The notes beneath the pieces were generated by a model, which worked only from the letters and a program-made list of their open reading frames with translations, ran no database searches and was not told where the DNA came from. The position numbers and the translations under genes were made by a program. Shown here one piece after another: positions 26,168-35,351 of a DNA stretch of 55,180 bases. Origin of the DNA: Sulfitobacter sp. (GTDB lineage Bacteria > Pseudomonadota > Alphaproteobacteria > Rhodobacterales > Rhodobacteraceae); contig JAQXCD010000037.1 in NCBI GenBank assembly GCA_029252045.1, positions 1 to 55,180 of the forward strand, read 5' to 3'. Each line of letters begins with the position of its first letter. Position 1 is the stretch's first letter.

Positions 26168-27136
26168 ATGACCGGAACAGTTCTTATTCTTGGCGCCAAT
26201 GGCCGCGTTGGCCGCGCCACAACCCTCGCTTTTGCAAATGCCGGTTGGCAGGTCCGCGCCGCGAGCCGTCTGGGCAAGAGCGCTCCGGTCAAAGGGGTTA
26301 GCAATATTGCATGTGATGTCTTGGATCAGGCGGCCTTGATAGACGCAGCGCAGGGTGCCGATGTGATTGTGCACGCGGTGCATCCGGCCTATCCCGACTG
26401 GGCGAAAATTATGCCCATTCACACCGCAAATATTATCGCGGCGGGCCTTGCCAGCGGCGCAACCGTACTCATCTCGGTCAACGTCTATCCCTTTGGCGAA
26501 AACGCCGCTGTCACCCTCGATGAAAACGATACCCCCGTACCCACAACCCGCAAAGGTGTGTTGCGTGTCACAATGGAGCATGCCTTCAAGGATGCCGCGG
26601 AGCAGGGCCTACGCTCGGTTGTTTTGCGCAGCGGCGATTTCATCGAGCAGACCAAATCGGGGAACTGGTTTGACGCCTATATCACCAACAAGGTCCATAA
26701 GGGGAAGTTCACCTATCCGGGCCGTATGGATGCGGTGCATGCATGGGCATATCTTCCCGACGTGGCACAAGCGATGGTTGGGCTTGCGGAACAACGGGCC
26801 GGTTTGCCTGCCTTCAGCAGCTTCGGGTTTGAGGGTTTCAGCCTCACGGGGGCTGAACTGATGGCCGCCGCGGAAAAAGCGGTGGGTCGCGCCCTTAGGA
26901 GATCCTATTTCCCGTGGCCGTTGTTGCGCGCCCTGAGCCCGTTTAGCCCCTTGATCTATGAGACGCTTGAAATGCGGTATTTGTGGAACACGCCCCACCG
27001 CATTGAAGGCAGTGCATTGCGGGCGGCCTTGCCCGGTTTCGTCGTGACACCACTGGCTGAGGCAATGGCGGATGTCCTTGGTCTTGTCGTCTCTGATCGG
27101 TCCGTAATGCGGCAGGCAGTAGGCCGATCTGCTTGA
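26168..27136 (+). CDS. NAD-dependent epimerase/dehydratase family protein
   Basis: Extended/atypical SDR or NmrA-like protein of 322 residues. It begins MTGTVLILGANGRVGRATTL, a clear NAD(P)-binding GxNGxxG motif; VIVHAVHPAYPDWAKIMP and VLRSGDFIEQT fit the family. The classical YxxxK pair is not evident (VYPFGEN stands at the place where tyrosine is expected), so it may be a reductase-like or regulatory family member. Divergent from the LysR regulator with 123 bases between. RBS GGAG (GATCGGAGACCACAATG). Confidence 0.8.
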   Translation: MTGTVLILGANGRVGRATTLAFANAGWQVRAASRLGKSAPVKGVSNIACDVLDQAALIDAAQGADVIVHAVHPAYPDWAKIMPIHTANIIAAGLASGATVLISVNVYPFGENAAVTLDENDTPVPTTRKGVLRVTMEHAFKDAAEQGLRSVVLRSGDFIEQTKSGNWFDAYITNKVHKGKFTYPGRMDAVHAWAYLPDVAQAMVGLAEQRAGLPAFSSFGFEGFSLTGAELMAAAEKAVGRALRRSYFPWPLLRALSPFSPLIYETLEMRYLWNTPHRIEGSALRAALPGFVVTPLAEAMADVLGLVVSDRSVMRQAVGRSA

Positions 27137-27189
27137 CATTGACGCGGCGCGGGGGCCTTTTTGTCCCAATATCTTTTTAGGAGAACCCC

Positions 27190-28305
27190 ATGATGAGAAC
27201 CCGTGCCGCAGTTGCAGTTGAAGCAGGAAAGCCCCTTGAAATCATGGAGGTGAACCTCGAAGGCCCCAAGCGCGGCGAAGTTTTGGTCGAGATCAAAGCG
27301 ACAGGCCTGTGCCACACGGATGAATTCACCCGATCGGGTGATGATCCCGAAGGTATCTTTCCCTGCATTCTCGGCCATGAGGGTGCGGGCATAGTTATGG
27401 AAGTCGGCGAAGGCGTCACGACGCTGGAAGTCGGTGATCACGTCATCCCCCTCTATACGCCCGAATGCCGCGAGTGCGAGTATTGCCTGAGCGGTAAAAC
27501 GAACTTGTGCCAAGCCATCCGCATCACCCAAGGGCGGGGCCAACTGCCTGACGGGACCACGCGGTTTTCGATGCTAGATGGCACGCCGATCCATCACTAC
27601 ATGGGCTGCTCCACCTTCGCCAACCACACCGTTGTGCCAGAGATTGCATTGGCCAAGGTCCGCAAGGACGCGCCGTTTGACAAGATTTGCTATATCGGCT
27701 GCGGTGTGACCACAGGCATTGGCGCCGTGATCAACACGGCCAAAGTCGAGATCGGCGCGCGCTGCGTTGTGTTTGGCCTTGGCGGTATTGGTCTGAACGT
27801 GATCCAGGGCCTGCGTATGGCAGGGGCGGACCAGATTGTCGGCGTGGACCTCAACGACGACAAGGAAGAAACCGGCCGCTATTTTGGCATGACCGATTTT
27901 GTGAACCCCAAAAAGGTCGACGGTGACATGGTTGCCCATTTGGTTGAACTGACCAAAGGCGGGGCCGATTACACATTTGATGCCACCGGCAACACCACCG
28001 TGATGCGTCAGGCGCTGGAGGCCGCACATAAGGGCTGGGGCGAGAGCATCATCATCGGGGTAGCCCCGGCGGGTGCGGAAATCTCCACCCGTCCTTTCCA
28101 GCTGGTCACAGGCCGCGTCTGGCGCGGTACGGCGTTTGGCGGCGCGAAGGGTCGCACCGATGTGCCCAAGATTGTTGATTGGTATATGAACGGCAAGATC
28201 GAGATCGATCCGATGATCACCCACAAACTTACGCTGGACCAGATCAATGAGGGTTTCGAGCTGATGCATCAGGGCAAATCCATCCGCGCGGTTGTGGAGT
28301 TCTAA
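27190..28305 (+). CDS. frmA: S-(hydroxymethyl)glutathione dehydrogenase / class III alcohol dehydrogenase
   Basis: Zinc-dependent enzyme of 371 residues that oxidises S-hydroxymethylglutathione, formed from formaldehyde and glutathione, with NAD. Catalytic zinc ligands are visible in GLCHTDEF and GHEGAG; the structural zinc site is CRECEYCLSGKTNLC; the NAD motif is GLGGIGLNVIQG. MRTRAAVAVEAGKPLEI is the standard N-terminus; start is 27190 or 27193, with TAGGAGA upstream. The next gene, a BenE-type transporter, starts two bases after its stop, so the two are probably cotranscribed. Useful for detoxifying formaldehyde from C1 and methylamine or DMSP-type metabolism in this group. Confidence 0.95.
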   Translation: MMRTRAAVAVEAGKPLEIMEVNLEGPKRGEVLVEIKATGLCHTDEFTRSGDDPEGIFPCILGHEGAGIVMEVGEGVTTLEVGDHVIPLYTPECRECEYCLSGKTNLCQAIRITQGRGQLPDGTTRFSMLDGTPIHHYMGCSTFANHTVVPEIALAKVRKDAPFDKICYIGCGVTTGIGAVINTAKVEIGARCVVFGLGGIGLNVIQGLRMAGADQIVGVDLNDDKEETGRYFGMTDFVNPKKVDGDMVAHLVELTKGGADYTFDATGNTTVMRQALEAAHKGWGESIIIGVAPAGAEISTRPFQLVTGRVWRGTAFGGAKGRTDVPKIVDWYMNGKIEIDPMITHKLTLDQINEGFELMHQGKSIRAVVEF

Positions 28306-28307
28306 AA

Positions 28308-29471
28308 ATGCTGCCCGACATGCGCCACGTCTCGACCGGTCTGGTCGTGGCGATTGTCGGGTTTTTTGGAACCTTCCCCATCGTCGTGCAGGGTTTGCTG
28401 GCGGTGGGGGCCTGCCCTGCGCAGGCCTCTGCCGGATTGATGGCCTCTGCGATGGCGATGGGGCTCGCCGCAATTGGGCTCAGCCTGTTCTACCGCATGC
28501 CGGTCAGCATTGCGTGGTCCACGCCGGGGGCGGCCCTACTGGCCGTGAGTGCGGCACCCCAAGGCGGATTCTCCACAGCGATTGGCGCATTTATGATCGC
28601 GGGCGTGCTCACCTTGGCGGCTGGTCTTGTGCGGCCATTGGGCCGTGCAGCGGCTGCCATCCCCGCAAATCTGGCGCAAGCGATGCTGGCCGGTGTGCTG
28701 CTGCCGATTTGCCTTGTACCGTTCGCTGCCCTACCGGAATTACCTTGGTTTATTGGCCCGATCATCGGCGCGTGGATTGTGGGCGCGTTGGTGGACAGGC
28801 TCGCGGCGGTGCCTGTCGCACTGCTGATGACGGGCGTGCTGACCTTTATAATGGGCGACAACTCGGCGCTGGATGGTGTGGCCTTCCTCACCCCGCCGGC
28901 GTGGACGATGCCGACCTTTTCGCTGACCGCTGCCATCAGCATCGGCGTGCCGCTGTTTATTGTCACCATGGCCACCCAGAATGTGCCCGGCGTCGCAATC
29001 CTGCGCAGCTATGGGTTCACGCCTCCGCCCTCAGTCTTGTTGTCGACTGTCGGTGCGGGGAGCATGCTGGCGGCTCCTTTTGGTGTGTTCTCGATCTGCA
29101 TTGCGGCAATCACCTCGGCGATGTGCGCAAATGAGGACAGTGATCCCGACCCTGCGCGGCGCTATATGTCTGCCGTGATGGGTGGCGTGTTTTATTGTCT
29201 GTTCGGGATGTGCGCTGGGTTGCTCACCGCGTTTGCCGCGGCAGTGCCGGATCTGGTGTTTGCGGCACTTGCAGGGCTTGCCGTGCTTAACGTTATGGCA
29301 GGGGCCTTGCGCGCCGCACTGACCGCCGATCACGGGCGCGAGGCAGCCGTGCTGACCATAGCAGTCACAGCTTCGGGGATGAGTATCGCGGGCATTGGCG
29401 CTGCTGTCTGGGGGCTGCTGGCGGGTCTGTGTTTTTACGCCATGCTTACGCTGCGGGCGCGCATGTTTTGA
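28308..29471 (+). CDS. Benzoate/H+ symporter BenE family transporter
   Basis: Inner membrane protein of 387 residues with about 12 membrane segments, BenE family. Signatures: VGFFGTFPIVVQGL near the N-terminus, YRMPVSIAWSTPGAALLA, and VTMATQNVPGVAILRSYGF. Its ribosome binding site (GGAG) lies inside the end of the formaldehyde dehydrogenase gene, two bases upstream. Despite the name, most family members have no demonstrated substrate; the pairing with formaldehyde oxidation hints at a C1-releasing aromatic (methoxylated) substrate, which is speculation. Confidence 0.88.
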   Translation: MLPDMRHVSTGLVVAIVGFFGTFPIVVQGLLAVGACPAQASAGLMASAMAMGLAAIGLSLFYRMPVSIAWSTPGAALLAVSAAPQGGFSTAIGAFMIAGVLTLAAGLVRPLGRAAAAIPANLAQAMLAGVLLPICLVPFAALPELPWFIGPIIGAWIVGALVDRLAAVPVALLMTGVLTFIMGDNSALDGVAFLTPPAWTMPTFSLTAAISIGVPLFIVTMATQNVPGVAILRSYGFTPPPSVLLSTVGAGSMLAAPFGVFSICIAAITSAMCANEDSDPDPARRYMSAVMGGVFYCLFGMCAGLLTAFAAAVPDLVFAALAGLAVLNVMAGALRAALTADHGREAAVLTIAVTASGMSIAGIGAAVWGLLAGLCFYAMLTLRARMF

Positions 29472-29568
29472 CCGGCTCCTACGCTTGCCGTAGCGTCAGC
29501 GCACGTTGACATGGCATGAACTGATCGTATCTGACTGAGACCACCTATTTATCCAAGGAAAACTCACC

Positions 29569-30351
29569 ATGCCCGACACCGCCCTGATGACTGGCGCTTC
29601 TTCCGGCATCGGTGCCGAGTTTGCCCGCTATCGCGCGTCCAAAGGCGGGGATGTTGTCCTCACAGCCCGATCCGAGGCCCGGCTAAAGGCACTGGCGGCG
29701 GAGTTGGAGGCCGCGCATGGAATCAAGGCGCATGTTTTCGCCACTGATCTGGGAACCGGGGAGGGTGTCTATGCGTTGGTTGACGAGATTACACAGGCGG
29801 GCATCCAGATTGATATTCTGATCAATAACGCAGGATTCGGCGGACAGGGGCGGCACATTGACCGTGACCTTGATGACGAGCTGGGGATGATAGACCTGAA
29901 CACCAAGGCTCTGGTCGCGCTGAGCCATCATTTCGGTGGACAAATGGCGCTGCGCGGGGCGGGAGGCATCCTGAACGTGGGCTCTACCGCAGGCTTTATG
30001 CCGGGCCCTTTGCAGGCTGTCTATTTTGCCACCAAAGCCTTTGTCAAAAGCTATTCGCAGGCGCTGGACCATGAATTGCGTCCGCGCGGCGTGACTGTAA
30101 CGCTGCTGGCGCCCGGTTATGTGGGCACGGCCTTTGCCGATCGCGCAGGGCTGCACGGGACCAATCTGGTCAAAGGAGGCGGTAAAACGCCTGCCTCGGT
30201 TGCCAAGCATGGCTATGATGCAATGATGCAGGGCAAGCTGGTCACGGTGAATGAAGGGCCGCTCGGATTTTTGGTGAACTGGGTCATCCCTTTGCTGCCA
30301 CGGCGGACCGTGTTGAAGATGATTTTAAACATGCAAAAGAAAAATAAATAG
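29569..30351 (+). CDS. SDR family NAD(P)-dependent oxidoreductase
   Basis: Short-chain dehydrogenase of 260 residues (DltE/YqjQ-like group). Cofactor motif TGASSGIGAEFAR, DILINNAGFGGQG, catalytic Y-K in YFATKAFVKSYSQ, and LLAPGYVGTAF. C-terminal basic tail NMQKKNK preceded by a hydrophobic stretch (LVNWVIPLLPRRTVLKMIL), typical of this subgroup. AAGGAAA lies before ATG. It is 43 bases upstream of the molybdenum hydroxylase genes and may share their operon. Confidence 0.9.
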   Translation: MPDTALMTGASSGIGAEFARYRASKGGDVVLTARSEARLKALAAELEAAHGIKAHVFATDLGTGEGVYALVDEITQAGIQIDILINNAGFGGQGRHIDRDLDDELGMIDLNTKALVALSHHFGGQMALRGAGGILNVGSTAGFMPGPLQAVYFATKAFVKSYSQALDHELRPRGVTVTLLAPGYVGTAFADRAGLHGTNLVKGGGKTPASVAKHGYDAMMQGKLVTVNEGPLGFLVNWVIPLLPRRTVLKMILNMQKKNK

Positions 30352-30393
30352 AGCCACAGATCGAAATTGACGGCCATCCGGAAGGAACAAGCG

Positions 30394-30852
30394 ATGAAAC
30401 TGAACGTAGATGGAAAATCCCACGAGGTTGACGTCGAAGATGACATGCCCCTGCTGTGGGTGTTGCGCGATGAGCTGGGGATCACGGGCGTCAAATATGG
30501 CTGCGGGATTGCGCAATGTGGCGCCTGTACTGTGCATGTAGATGGCGTAGCTGTGCGTAGCTGCCAACTGGCGGCAGGCGACGTGGACGGCGATATCACA
30601 ACCATTGCTGGCCTTGGCTCTCCGGATGCGCTGCACGCGGTGCAGGCCGCTTGGGTCGAGCATCAGGTAGCGCAATGCGGATACTGCCAGTCCGGTCAGA
30701 TCATGCAGGCCGCCAGCTTTCTGGACCTCAATACTGCCCCGACCGATGACCAGATTGATGAAGCGATGAGCGGCAATCTGTGCCGCTGCGGGACCTACCC
30801 GCGCATCCGCGCTGCCGTCAAAACCGCTGCTGCCAAACTGCAAGGAGCCTGA
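30394..30852 (+). CDS. (2Fe-2S)-binding subunit of a molybdenum hydroxylase (IorA-like)
   Basis: Small iron-sulfur subunit of 152 residues in the xanthine oxidase family, closest in layout to isoquinoline 1-oxidoreductase alpha subunit. Two clusters are visible: plant-ferredoxin type [15 protein letters not shown]...RSC and the helical domain [13 protein letters not shown]...CRCGTYPRI. Start ATG 30394 ([13 protein letters not shown]) with AAGGAACAAGCG upstream. The Mo-cofactor subunit follows three bases later. No FAD subunit gene is present, so electrons should go to a cytochrome. Confidence 0.93.
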   Translation: MKLNVDGKSHEVDVEDDMPLLWVLRDELGITGVKYGCGIAQCGACTVHVDGVAVRSCQLAAGDVDGDITTIAGLGSPDALHAVQAAWVEHQVAQCGYCQSGQIMQAASFLDLNTAPTDDQIDEAMSGNLCRCGTYPRIRAAVKTAAAKLQGA

Positions 30853-30855
30853 ACC

Positions 30856-33096
30856 ATGGGTCGTCTGAAAACAATCGCCCGCCGGTCCTTTCTAATCGGC
30901 TCTGCTGCCATCGTCGGGGGCGTTGCCTTTGGCGCGTATCTGGTAAAACGCGATCCCGAAAACCCGCTTTCGCTGGATGCGGCTGCCGGAGATGCGGTGT
31001 TTAACCCGTGGGTCAAAATCAACGCGGACGGTATCACGCTGATCGCGCCGCACGCTGACTTGGGGCAGGGCGCTGCGTCCATGCAGGCGATGTTGATCGC
31101 CGAAGAACTGGATGTGGAACTGGACCAGATTATCACCAGCTATGGCCGTCCGGCTGCCACCTATTACAATACAGCACTGGCTGCCGAGGCCGTGCCTTTC
31201 CGCTCGAACGATGAAGGCTTTGCCGCCGAGACGATGCGCAGCACGATGGGCGCTGTGATGAAGGTACTGGGCGCGCAGGTCACAGGTGGATCAACTTCGG
31301 TGCCCGACAGCTTTGACAAACTGCGCGAGGCGGGTGCCGTCGCCCGCGAGACGCTAAAAGCGGCTGCTGCCGCAGAGACGGGGCTGGATGTCAGTCAGCT
31401 GAAAACCGAGCGTGCCGCAGTGGTGCTGCCCGATGGCACGCGGATGAATTACACCGAACTGGCAGCGCGCGCAGCGCAGATGGACCCTGTGACAGAAGTA
31501 AATCTGCGCGATCCAGCGCAGTGGCGCCTCATCGGCAAGCCGCTGCAACGTATAGATATTCTGGCCAAATCAACAGGCACCCAGACCTACAGCATCGACT
31601 TGAAGGTCGAAGGTATGGTGCATGCCTCTGTTCGGATGAACCCGCGTAAAGGCGCGCCGATGTTGGGGTTTGATGCCAGTGCCGCCGAAGGCATGCGCGG
31701 TGTGTCGCAGATCATCGGACTGCCTTACGGGGTGGCGGTGGTAGCCGACAACACTTGGCGGGCGTTTCGTGCGCTGGAAGAGATCGAGATTGATTGGGAC
31801 GTGGCCCCCTATCCCGCAGAGCAGGACCAGCATTGGGCGGAGGTCGCTGCGTCCTTTGTACCCGAACGTCTGGACAAGGAATGGCGCAATGACGGTGATG
31901 TTGACGCGGCGCTGGACGGCGCAGAGGTATTCGAGGCCGAGTACCGCGCACCCTATGTGGCACACCAGCCACTGGAACCGCTGAGCGCGATTGTAAAGGT
32001 TTCGGACGGGCGCGTGGATATTTGGGCGTCTCACCAGTTGCCGCGTTTTGTGCAGCAGCGTGTGGCCGCAAAGCTGGACATGGAGACGGACCAAATCCAT
32101 CTGCACAACCAGCACGCGGGCGGCAGCTTTGGCCACCGGTTGGAGTTCGACAATATCGACGTGACGGTGGATGTCGCGCGCGAACTACCTGACACGCCTG
32201 TGAAACTCACCTTCCGCCGCGAGGAAGATTTTGCGCAGGATTACAACCGCCAGATCGGTATGGCGCGCGGGCGTGGCACCCACGCAAACGGGCAGGTCAC
32301 GACACTTGATCTGGACATCGCAACGGTGTCCGCGTCGCGCTCGCAATCGGGTCGGCTTGGCGCGCCTGTGCCGGGGCCGGATACGCAGATTGCGGCGGGG
32401 GCGTGGAACATGCGCTACGCCGTGCCAAACCTGCGGGTGCGTGCCTATGCGGTGCCCGAACTGGCGCCGACGTCTTCCTGGCGCTCGGTCGGCGCGTCCA
32501 CTGCGGGTTTCTTCGCCGAGAGTTTTCTGGATGAATTGATCCATGCTGCCGGTGCCGACCCGATGTCCGAACGCTTGCGTCTGGTCAATGACCCTGACGC
32601 ACGCGCGGTGCTGGAGGCCGTGGCCGAGATGTCGAACTGGGGCAGTCCCCTGGGCCCGCGCAAGGGGCGCGGGGTGGCATTGGTGACGTCCTTTGGTGTG
32701 CCTGTGGCCGAGGTGGTCGAGGTGACCGACACCGACGATGGCATCAAGATTGATCGCGTCTGGCTGGCAGCCGAGGTGGGGCGTGTGGTCGATCCGGTCA
32801 ACTTTGAAAACGTCGTTGCGGGTGGGGTGATCTGGGGGCTTGGCCATGCCATGAACTCGGAGATCACCTATTCGGACGGACGGGCCGAGCAGGACAACTA
32901 CCACCTTGCCGAAGGCATGCGGCTGCACCAGTGCCCTGTGATCGAGGTGCGCGCGTTGGAGAACAACCCCAACATTCGCGGGATCGGGGAGCCGCCGGTA
33001 CCACCCGCAGCCCCCGCGCTGGCCAATGCAATCTTTGCGGCCACGGGGATACGTCTGCGCGAGATGCCGTTTTTCAAAACGGTGAGTTTTGTATGA
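30856..33096 (+). CDS. Molybdopterin-binding subunit of aldehyde/isoquinoline oxidoreductase (IorB-like)
   Basis: Large subunit of 746 residues that binds the molybdopterin cytosine dinucleotide cofactor. The N-terminus has a twin-arginine signal/anchor (ARRSFLIGSAAIVGGVAFGAYL), so the complex acts in the periplasm. Mo-cofactor regions visible: ADLGQGAASMQAMLIAEEL, NQHAGGSFGHRLEFDN, APTSSWRSVGASTAGFF, and the catalytic glutamate in GIGEPPVPPAAPALANAI. Overlaps the cytochrome gene by four bases (ATGA). The IorB type accepts N-heterocycles or aldehydes; substrate unknown. Confidence 0.93.
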   Translation: MGRLKTIARRSFLIGSAAIVGGVAFGAYLVKRDPENPLSLDAAAGDAVFNPWVKINADGITLIAPHADLGQGAASMQAMLIAEELDVELDQIITSYGRPAATYYNTALAAEAVPFRSNDEGFAAETMRSTMGAVMKVLGAQVTGGSTSVPDSFDKLREAGAVARETLKAAAAAETGLDVSQLKTERAAVVLPDGTRMNYTELAARAAQMDPVTEVNLRDPAQWRLIGKPLQRIDILAKSTGTQTYSIDLKVEGMVHASVRMNPRKGAPMLGFDASAAEGMRGVSQIIGLPYGVAVVADNTWRAFRALEEIEIDWDVAPYPAEQDQHWAEVAASFVPERLDKEWRNDGDVDAALDGAEVFEAEYRAPYVAHQPLEPLSAIVKVSDGRVDIWASHQLPRFVQQRVAAKLDMETDQIHLHNQHAGGSFGHRLEFDNIDVTVDVARELPDTPVKLTFRREEDFAQDYNRQIGMARGRGTHANGQVTTLDLDIATVSASRSQSGRLGAPVPGPDTQIAAGAWNMRYAVPNLRVRAYAVPELAPTSSWRSVGASTAGFFAESFLDELIHAAGADPMSERLRLVNDPDARAVLEAVAEMSNWGSPLGPRKGRGVALVTSFGVPVAEVVEVTDTDDGIKIDRVWLAAEVGRVVDPVNFENVVAGGVIWGLGHAMNSEITYSDGRAEQDNYHLAEGMRLHQCPVIEVRALENNPNIRGIGEPPVPPAAPALANAIFAATGIRLREMPFFKTVSFV

Positions 33097-33647
33097 AGCA
33101 ACTGGCGGCGCTGATGGTTGTTCTGGCGCCGCTGTCTGCGCAGGCGGACGGGCTGGCGGCATGGGACCGTATCTATGCGGTGGCTTCCCACCCGCGTTGC
33201 ACCAACTGCCATGTGGGCGATAGCGGGCGGCCCGCGTGGGACGGTTTGGGCTATGGGGCTGCGCGCCCGCACGGCATGAACATCGTCGCAGGCGAAAGCC
33301 GGATCGGCGCGGAGACGATCCCCTGCCGTGTCTGTCACATCGGTGCGGCTGGTCCAAACGCCGTCCCGCATGCGGCGCCGCAGATAGATGAGGCTTGGCG
33401 GTTGCCGCCTGTAGAACTGGCATGGCGTGGCAAATCCAGCGGCGATGTTTGCGGTCAACTGCGCAACCCCGATGCCAACGACGGCTTTGATCTGGCCGGA
33501 CTGGTTGAGCATGTGCAGCAAAGCGCGTTTGTGCGCTACGGATTCAATCCGGGGGCAGGACGCGTGCCGGCACCCGGATCGGTAGATGATTTGGCCCGGG
33601 ATCTGCAGCTTTGGGCGGCGGCGGGTTCGCCTTGTGTGGGCGATTGA
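33093..33647 (+). CDS. Periplasmic diheme c-type cytochrome-like protein
   Basis: Protein of 184 residues with Sec signal MKQLAALMVVLAPLSAQA. Two heme c motifs are present, CTNCH and CRVCH, plus further cysteines (GDVCGQL, GSPCVGD) that may form a disulfide. It is coupled by a four-base overlap to the molybdenum subunit and is the likely electron acceptor, replacing the FAD subunit found in xanthine dehydrogenases. Cytochrome partners are known for some IorAB-like enzymes; the short compact form here is not a standard class I cytochrome. Its TGA is directly followed by the stop of the convergent MttB gene. Confidence 0.85.
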   Translation: MKQLAALMVVLAPLSAQADGLAAWDRIYAVASHPRCTNCHVGDSGRPAWDGLGYGAARPHGMNIVAGESRIGAETIPCRVCHIGAAGPNAVPHAAPQIDEAWRLPPVELAWRGKSSGDVCGQLRNPDANDGFDLAGLVEHVQQSAFVRYGFNPGAGRVPAPGSVDDLARDLQLWAAAGSPCVGD

Positions 33648-35195
33648 TCAATAACTCTGGTTCAGCTCGTCTGCTGCCGGAATTTCACGCTCGCGTCTGG
33701 CGATGTAATCGCGCAGCACCTCATCCACTGCGATATCCAGCACCGGTTCCTGATACTCGGACAAAAGCTTCTTGGCATGGCGCAGGGCGCGCTCGGGTGT
33801 CTCGATAGACCCTTCGGCGGCCCATTGCTCGACCGCGTTATTGTCAAACATCTGGGGCATGAAAAACGCGCTCTGGAAGTTTTCTTGCGTATGGGGATGG
33901 CCCAAATAATGTCCGCCCGGCCCCACGTCCGGCACAGCGGACAACGCTTCGTCAAAGTCATCGAAATTCACGCCGCTGGCCATGCGGTGCGCCATTGCAC
34001 ATTGCTCTGCATCCACGATGAACTTGGCAACCGAGCAATGCATGCCTGCCTCGTTCCAACCGGCCGCGTGCCAGATATAGTTGGCACCGGCATGCATCAG
34101 CGCAGACAGCGTAGTCGCACTCTCGTATCCCGCTTGCGCATCGAAGGTTTTTGCACCTCCCAGACTGGCTGAACTGCGCCAGGGAACACCGTAGTGTCGC
34201 GCCAATTGGCCGATCATGAAGTTCATCAATGATATCTCGGGTGTACCCGCCATCGGGGCACCCGATTTCATCGAAACCGTGCTGAGGTAGTGACCGTAAA
34301 TTGCAGGCGCACCACGCCGGATGATCTGGGTATAGGCCAGTGCGCTGAGCGCTTCGGCGTTCAATTGCGCCACAGACGCCGCAACCGAGGCAGGCGTATT
34401 GGCCCCGCCCAGAACAAAGGGCGAGCAGAGCACAGGCTGGTTGGCGCGGCTGAATGCGCGCATGGCCCCCAGCATCGTCTCGTCCCAGACAAGCGGTGAA
34501 TTACCGTTGCAATTGCCCGTCACCACGGCGTGATCTTCAAGGAAGTCAGCGCCGAACAGGATGCGGCACATATCAATAACATCTTCGGCGTTTTTGGGGC
34601 TGGTGGTCATGCCCATAAAGGTTTTGTCAGAGTATTTCATCGACGAGTAGGTGATGCGCAGATGCCGCTGGCTGATGGCGTGATCGTAGGGCTCAACGAT
34701 GTGATGCGCCGAGGAATGCAGAGCGGGCAGCATATGGCTCAGCTTGTGGAACATCGCCAGATCATCCAGCGTTTGATTGCGGCGCACGTCATCAAGATCG
34801 CGCAAATAGGGCGCGCCGGTCATCGGGACAAACAGCGCCCGATTGCCCCCGAAGGGGATGTTTTTCAGCGGGTCGCGGGCGTGATAGGTAAACCGTTCGG
34901 GAATGGAGGCGATCAGCTGCCGGATCAGGCCACGGTCGGGATAGATACGGTCCCCCACCACTTTGGCCCCTGCACGGGTCCAGTCCGCCAATGCGATCTT
35001 GTCGCGGAACACGACGCCCACGTTCTCCAGAATATCCATGGAGGCGGCGTCAATCCCTTCAATCTGGCTGGCATTTAGAATTTCACAGGTGGGGATGCGG
35101 TTGTTGATACCGGGCAGCATCGTAAAGTCTGGGGCGCTGCGCAGGGCACGGCGTGCCGCACGGCCCCCGCTACGGCTTCGGACGGGTGTTTGCAT
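33648..35195 (-). CDS. Trimethylamine methyltransferase (MttB) superfamily protein, non-Pyl
   Basis: MttB-superfamily corrinoid-dependent methyltransferase, 515 residues. NVGVVFRDKIAL near the start, ARDPLKNIPFGGNRALFVPM, KNAEDVIDMCRILFGADF, VTGNCNGNSPLVWDETML, APMAGTPEISLMNFMIGQ and DVGPGGHYLGHPHT are typical. No TAG interrupts it, so it is of the non-pyrrolysine kind, whose members demethylate quaternary amines such as glycine betaine or similar compounds. No corrinoid protein or methyltransferase partner is encoded in the window. Cytoplasmic; divergent from the PLP-lyase operon with 156 bases between. Substrate unknown. An internal ATG after the arginine-rich N-terminus (APDFTMLPG) could be the true start. 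Confidence 0.88.
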   Translation of the reverse strand: MQTPVRSRSGGRAARRALRSAPDFTMLPGINNRIPTCEILNASQIEGIDAASMDILENVGVVFRDKIALADWTRAGAKVVGDRIYPDRGLIRQLIASIPERFTYHARDPLKNIPFGGNRALFVPMTGAPYLRDLDDVRRNQTLDDLAMFHKLSHMLPALHSSAHHIVEPYDHAISQRHLRITYSSMKYSDKTFMGMTTSPKNAEDVIDMCRILFGADFLEDHAVVTGNCNGNSPLVWDETMLGAMRAFSRANQPVLCSPFVLGGANTPASVAASVAQLNAEALSALAYTQIIRRGAPAIYGHYLSTVSMKSGAPMAGTPEISLMNFMIGQLARHYGVPWRSSASLGGAKTFDAQAGYESATTLSALMHAGANYIWHAAGWNEAGMHCSVAKFIVDAEQCAMAHRMASGVNFDDFDEALSAVPDVGPGGHYLGHPHTQENFQSAFFMPQMFDNNAVEQWAAEGSIETPERALRHAKKLLSEYQEPVLDIAVDEVLRDYIARREREIPAADELNQSY

Positions 35196-35351
35196 GGGGT
35201 GTCCTCCGGGTTGATGGCCCCGGTACCGGCGCCTGCAAAAAATCCTAGCACGGCTGATCTTTCGCCAAGTTGTCTGCCCGCGTCGCTTGTGAACCTACAA
35301 GTGGCGCAAAATTCCTTGACGTAGGCGCTGTATCTGCCTCACTTCGGCAAT

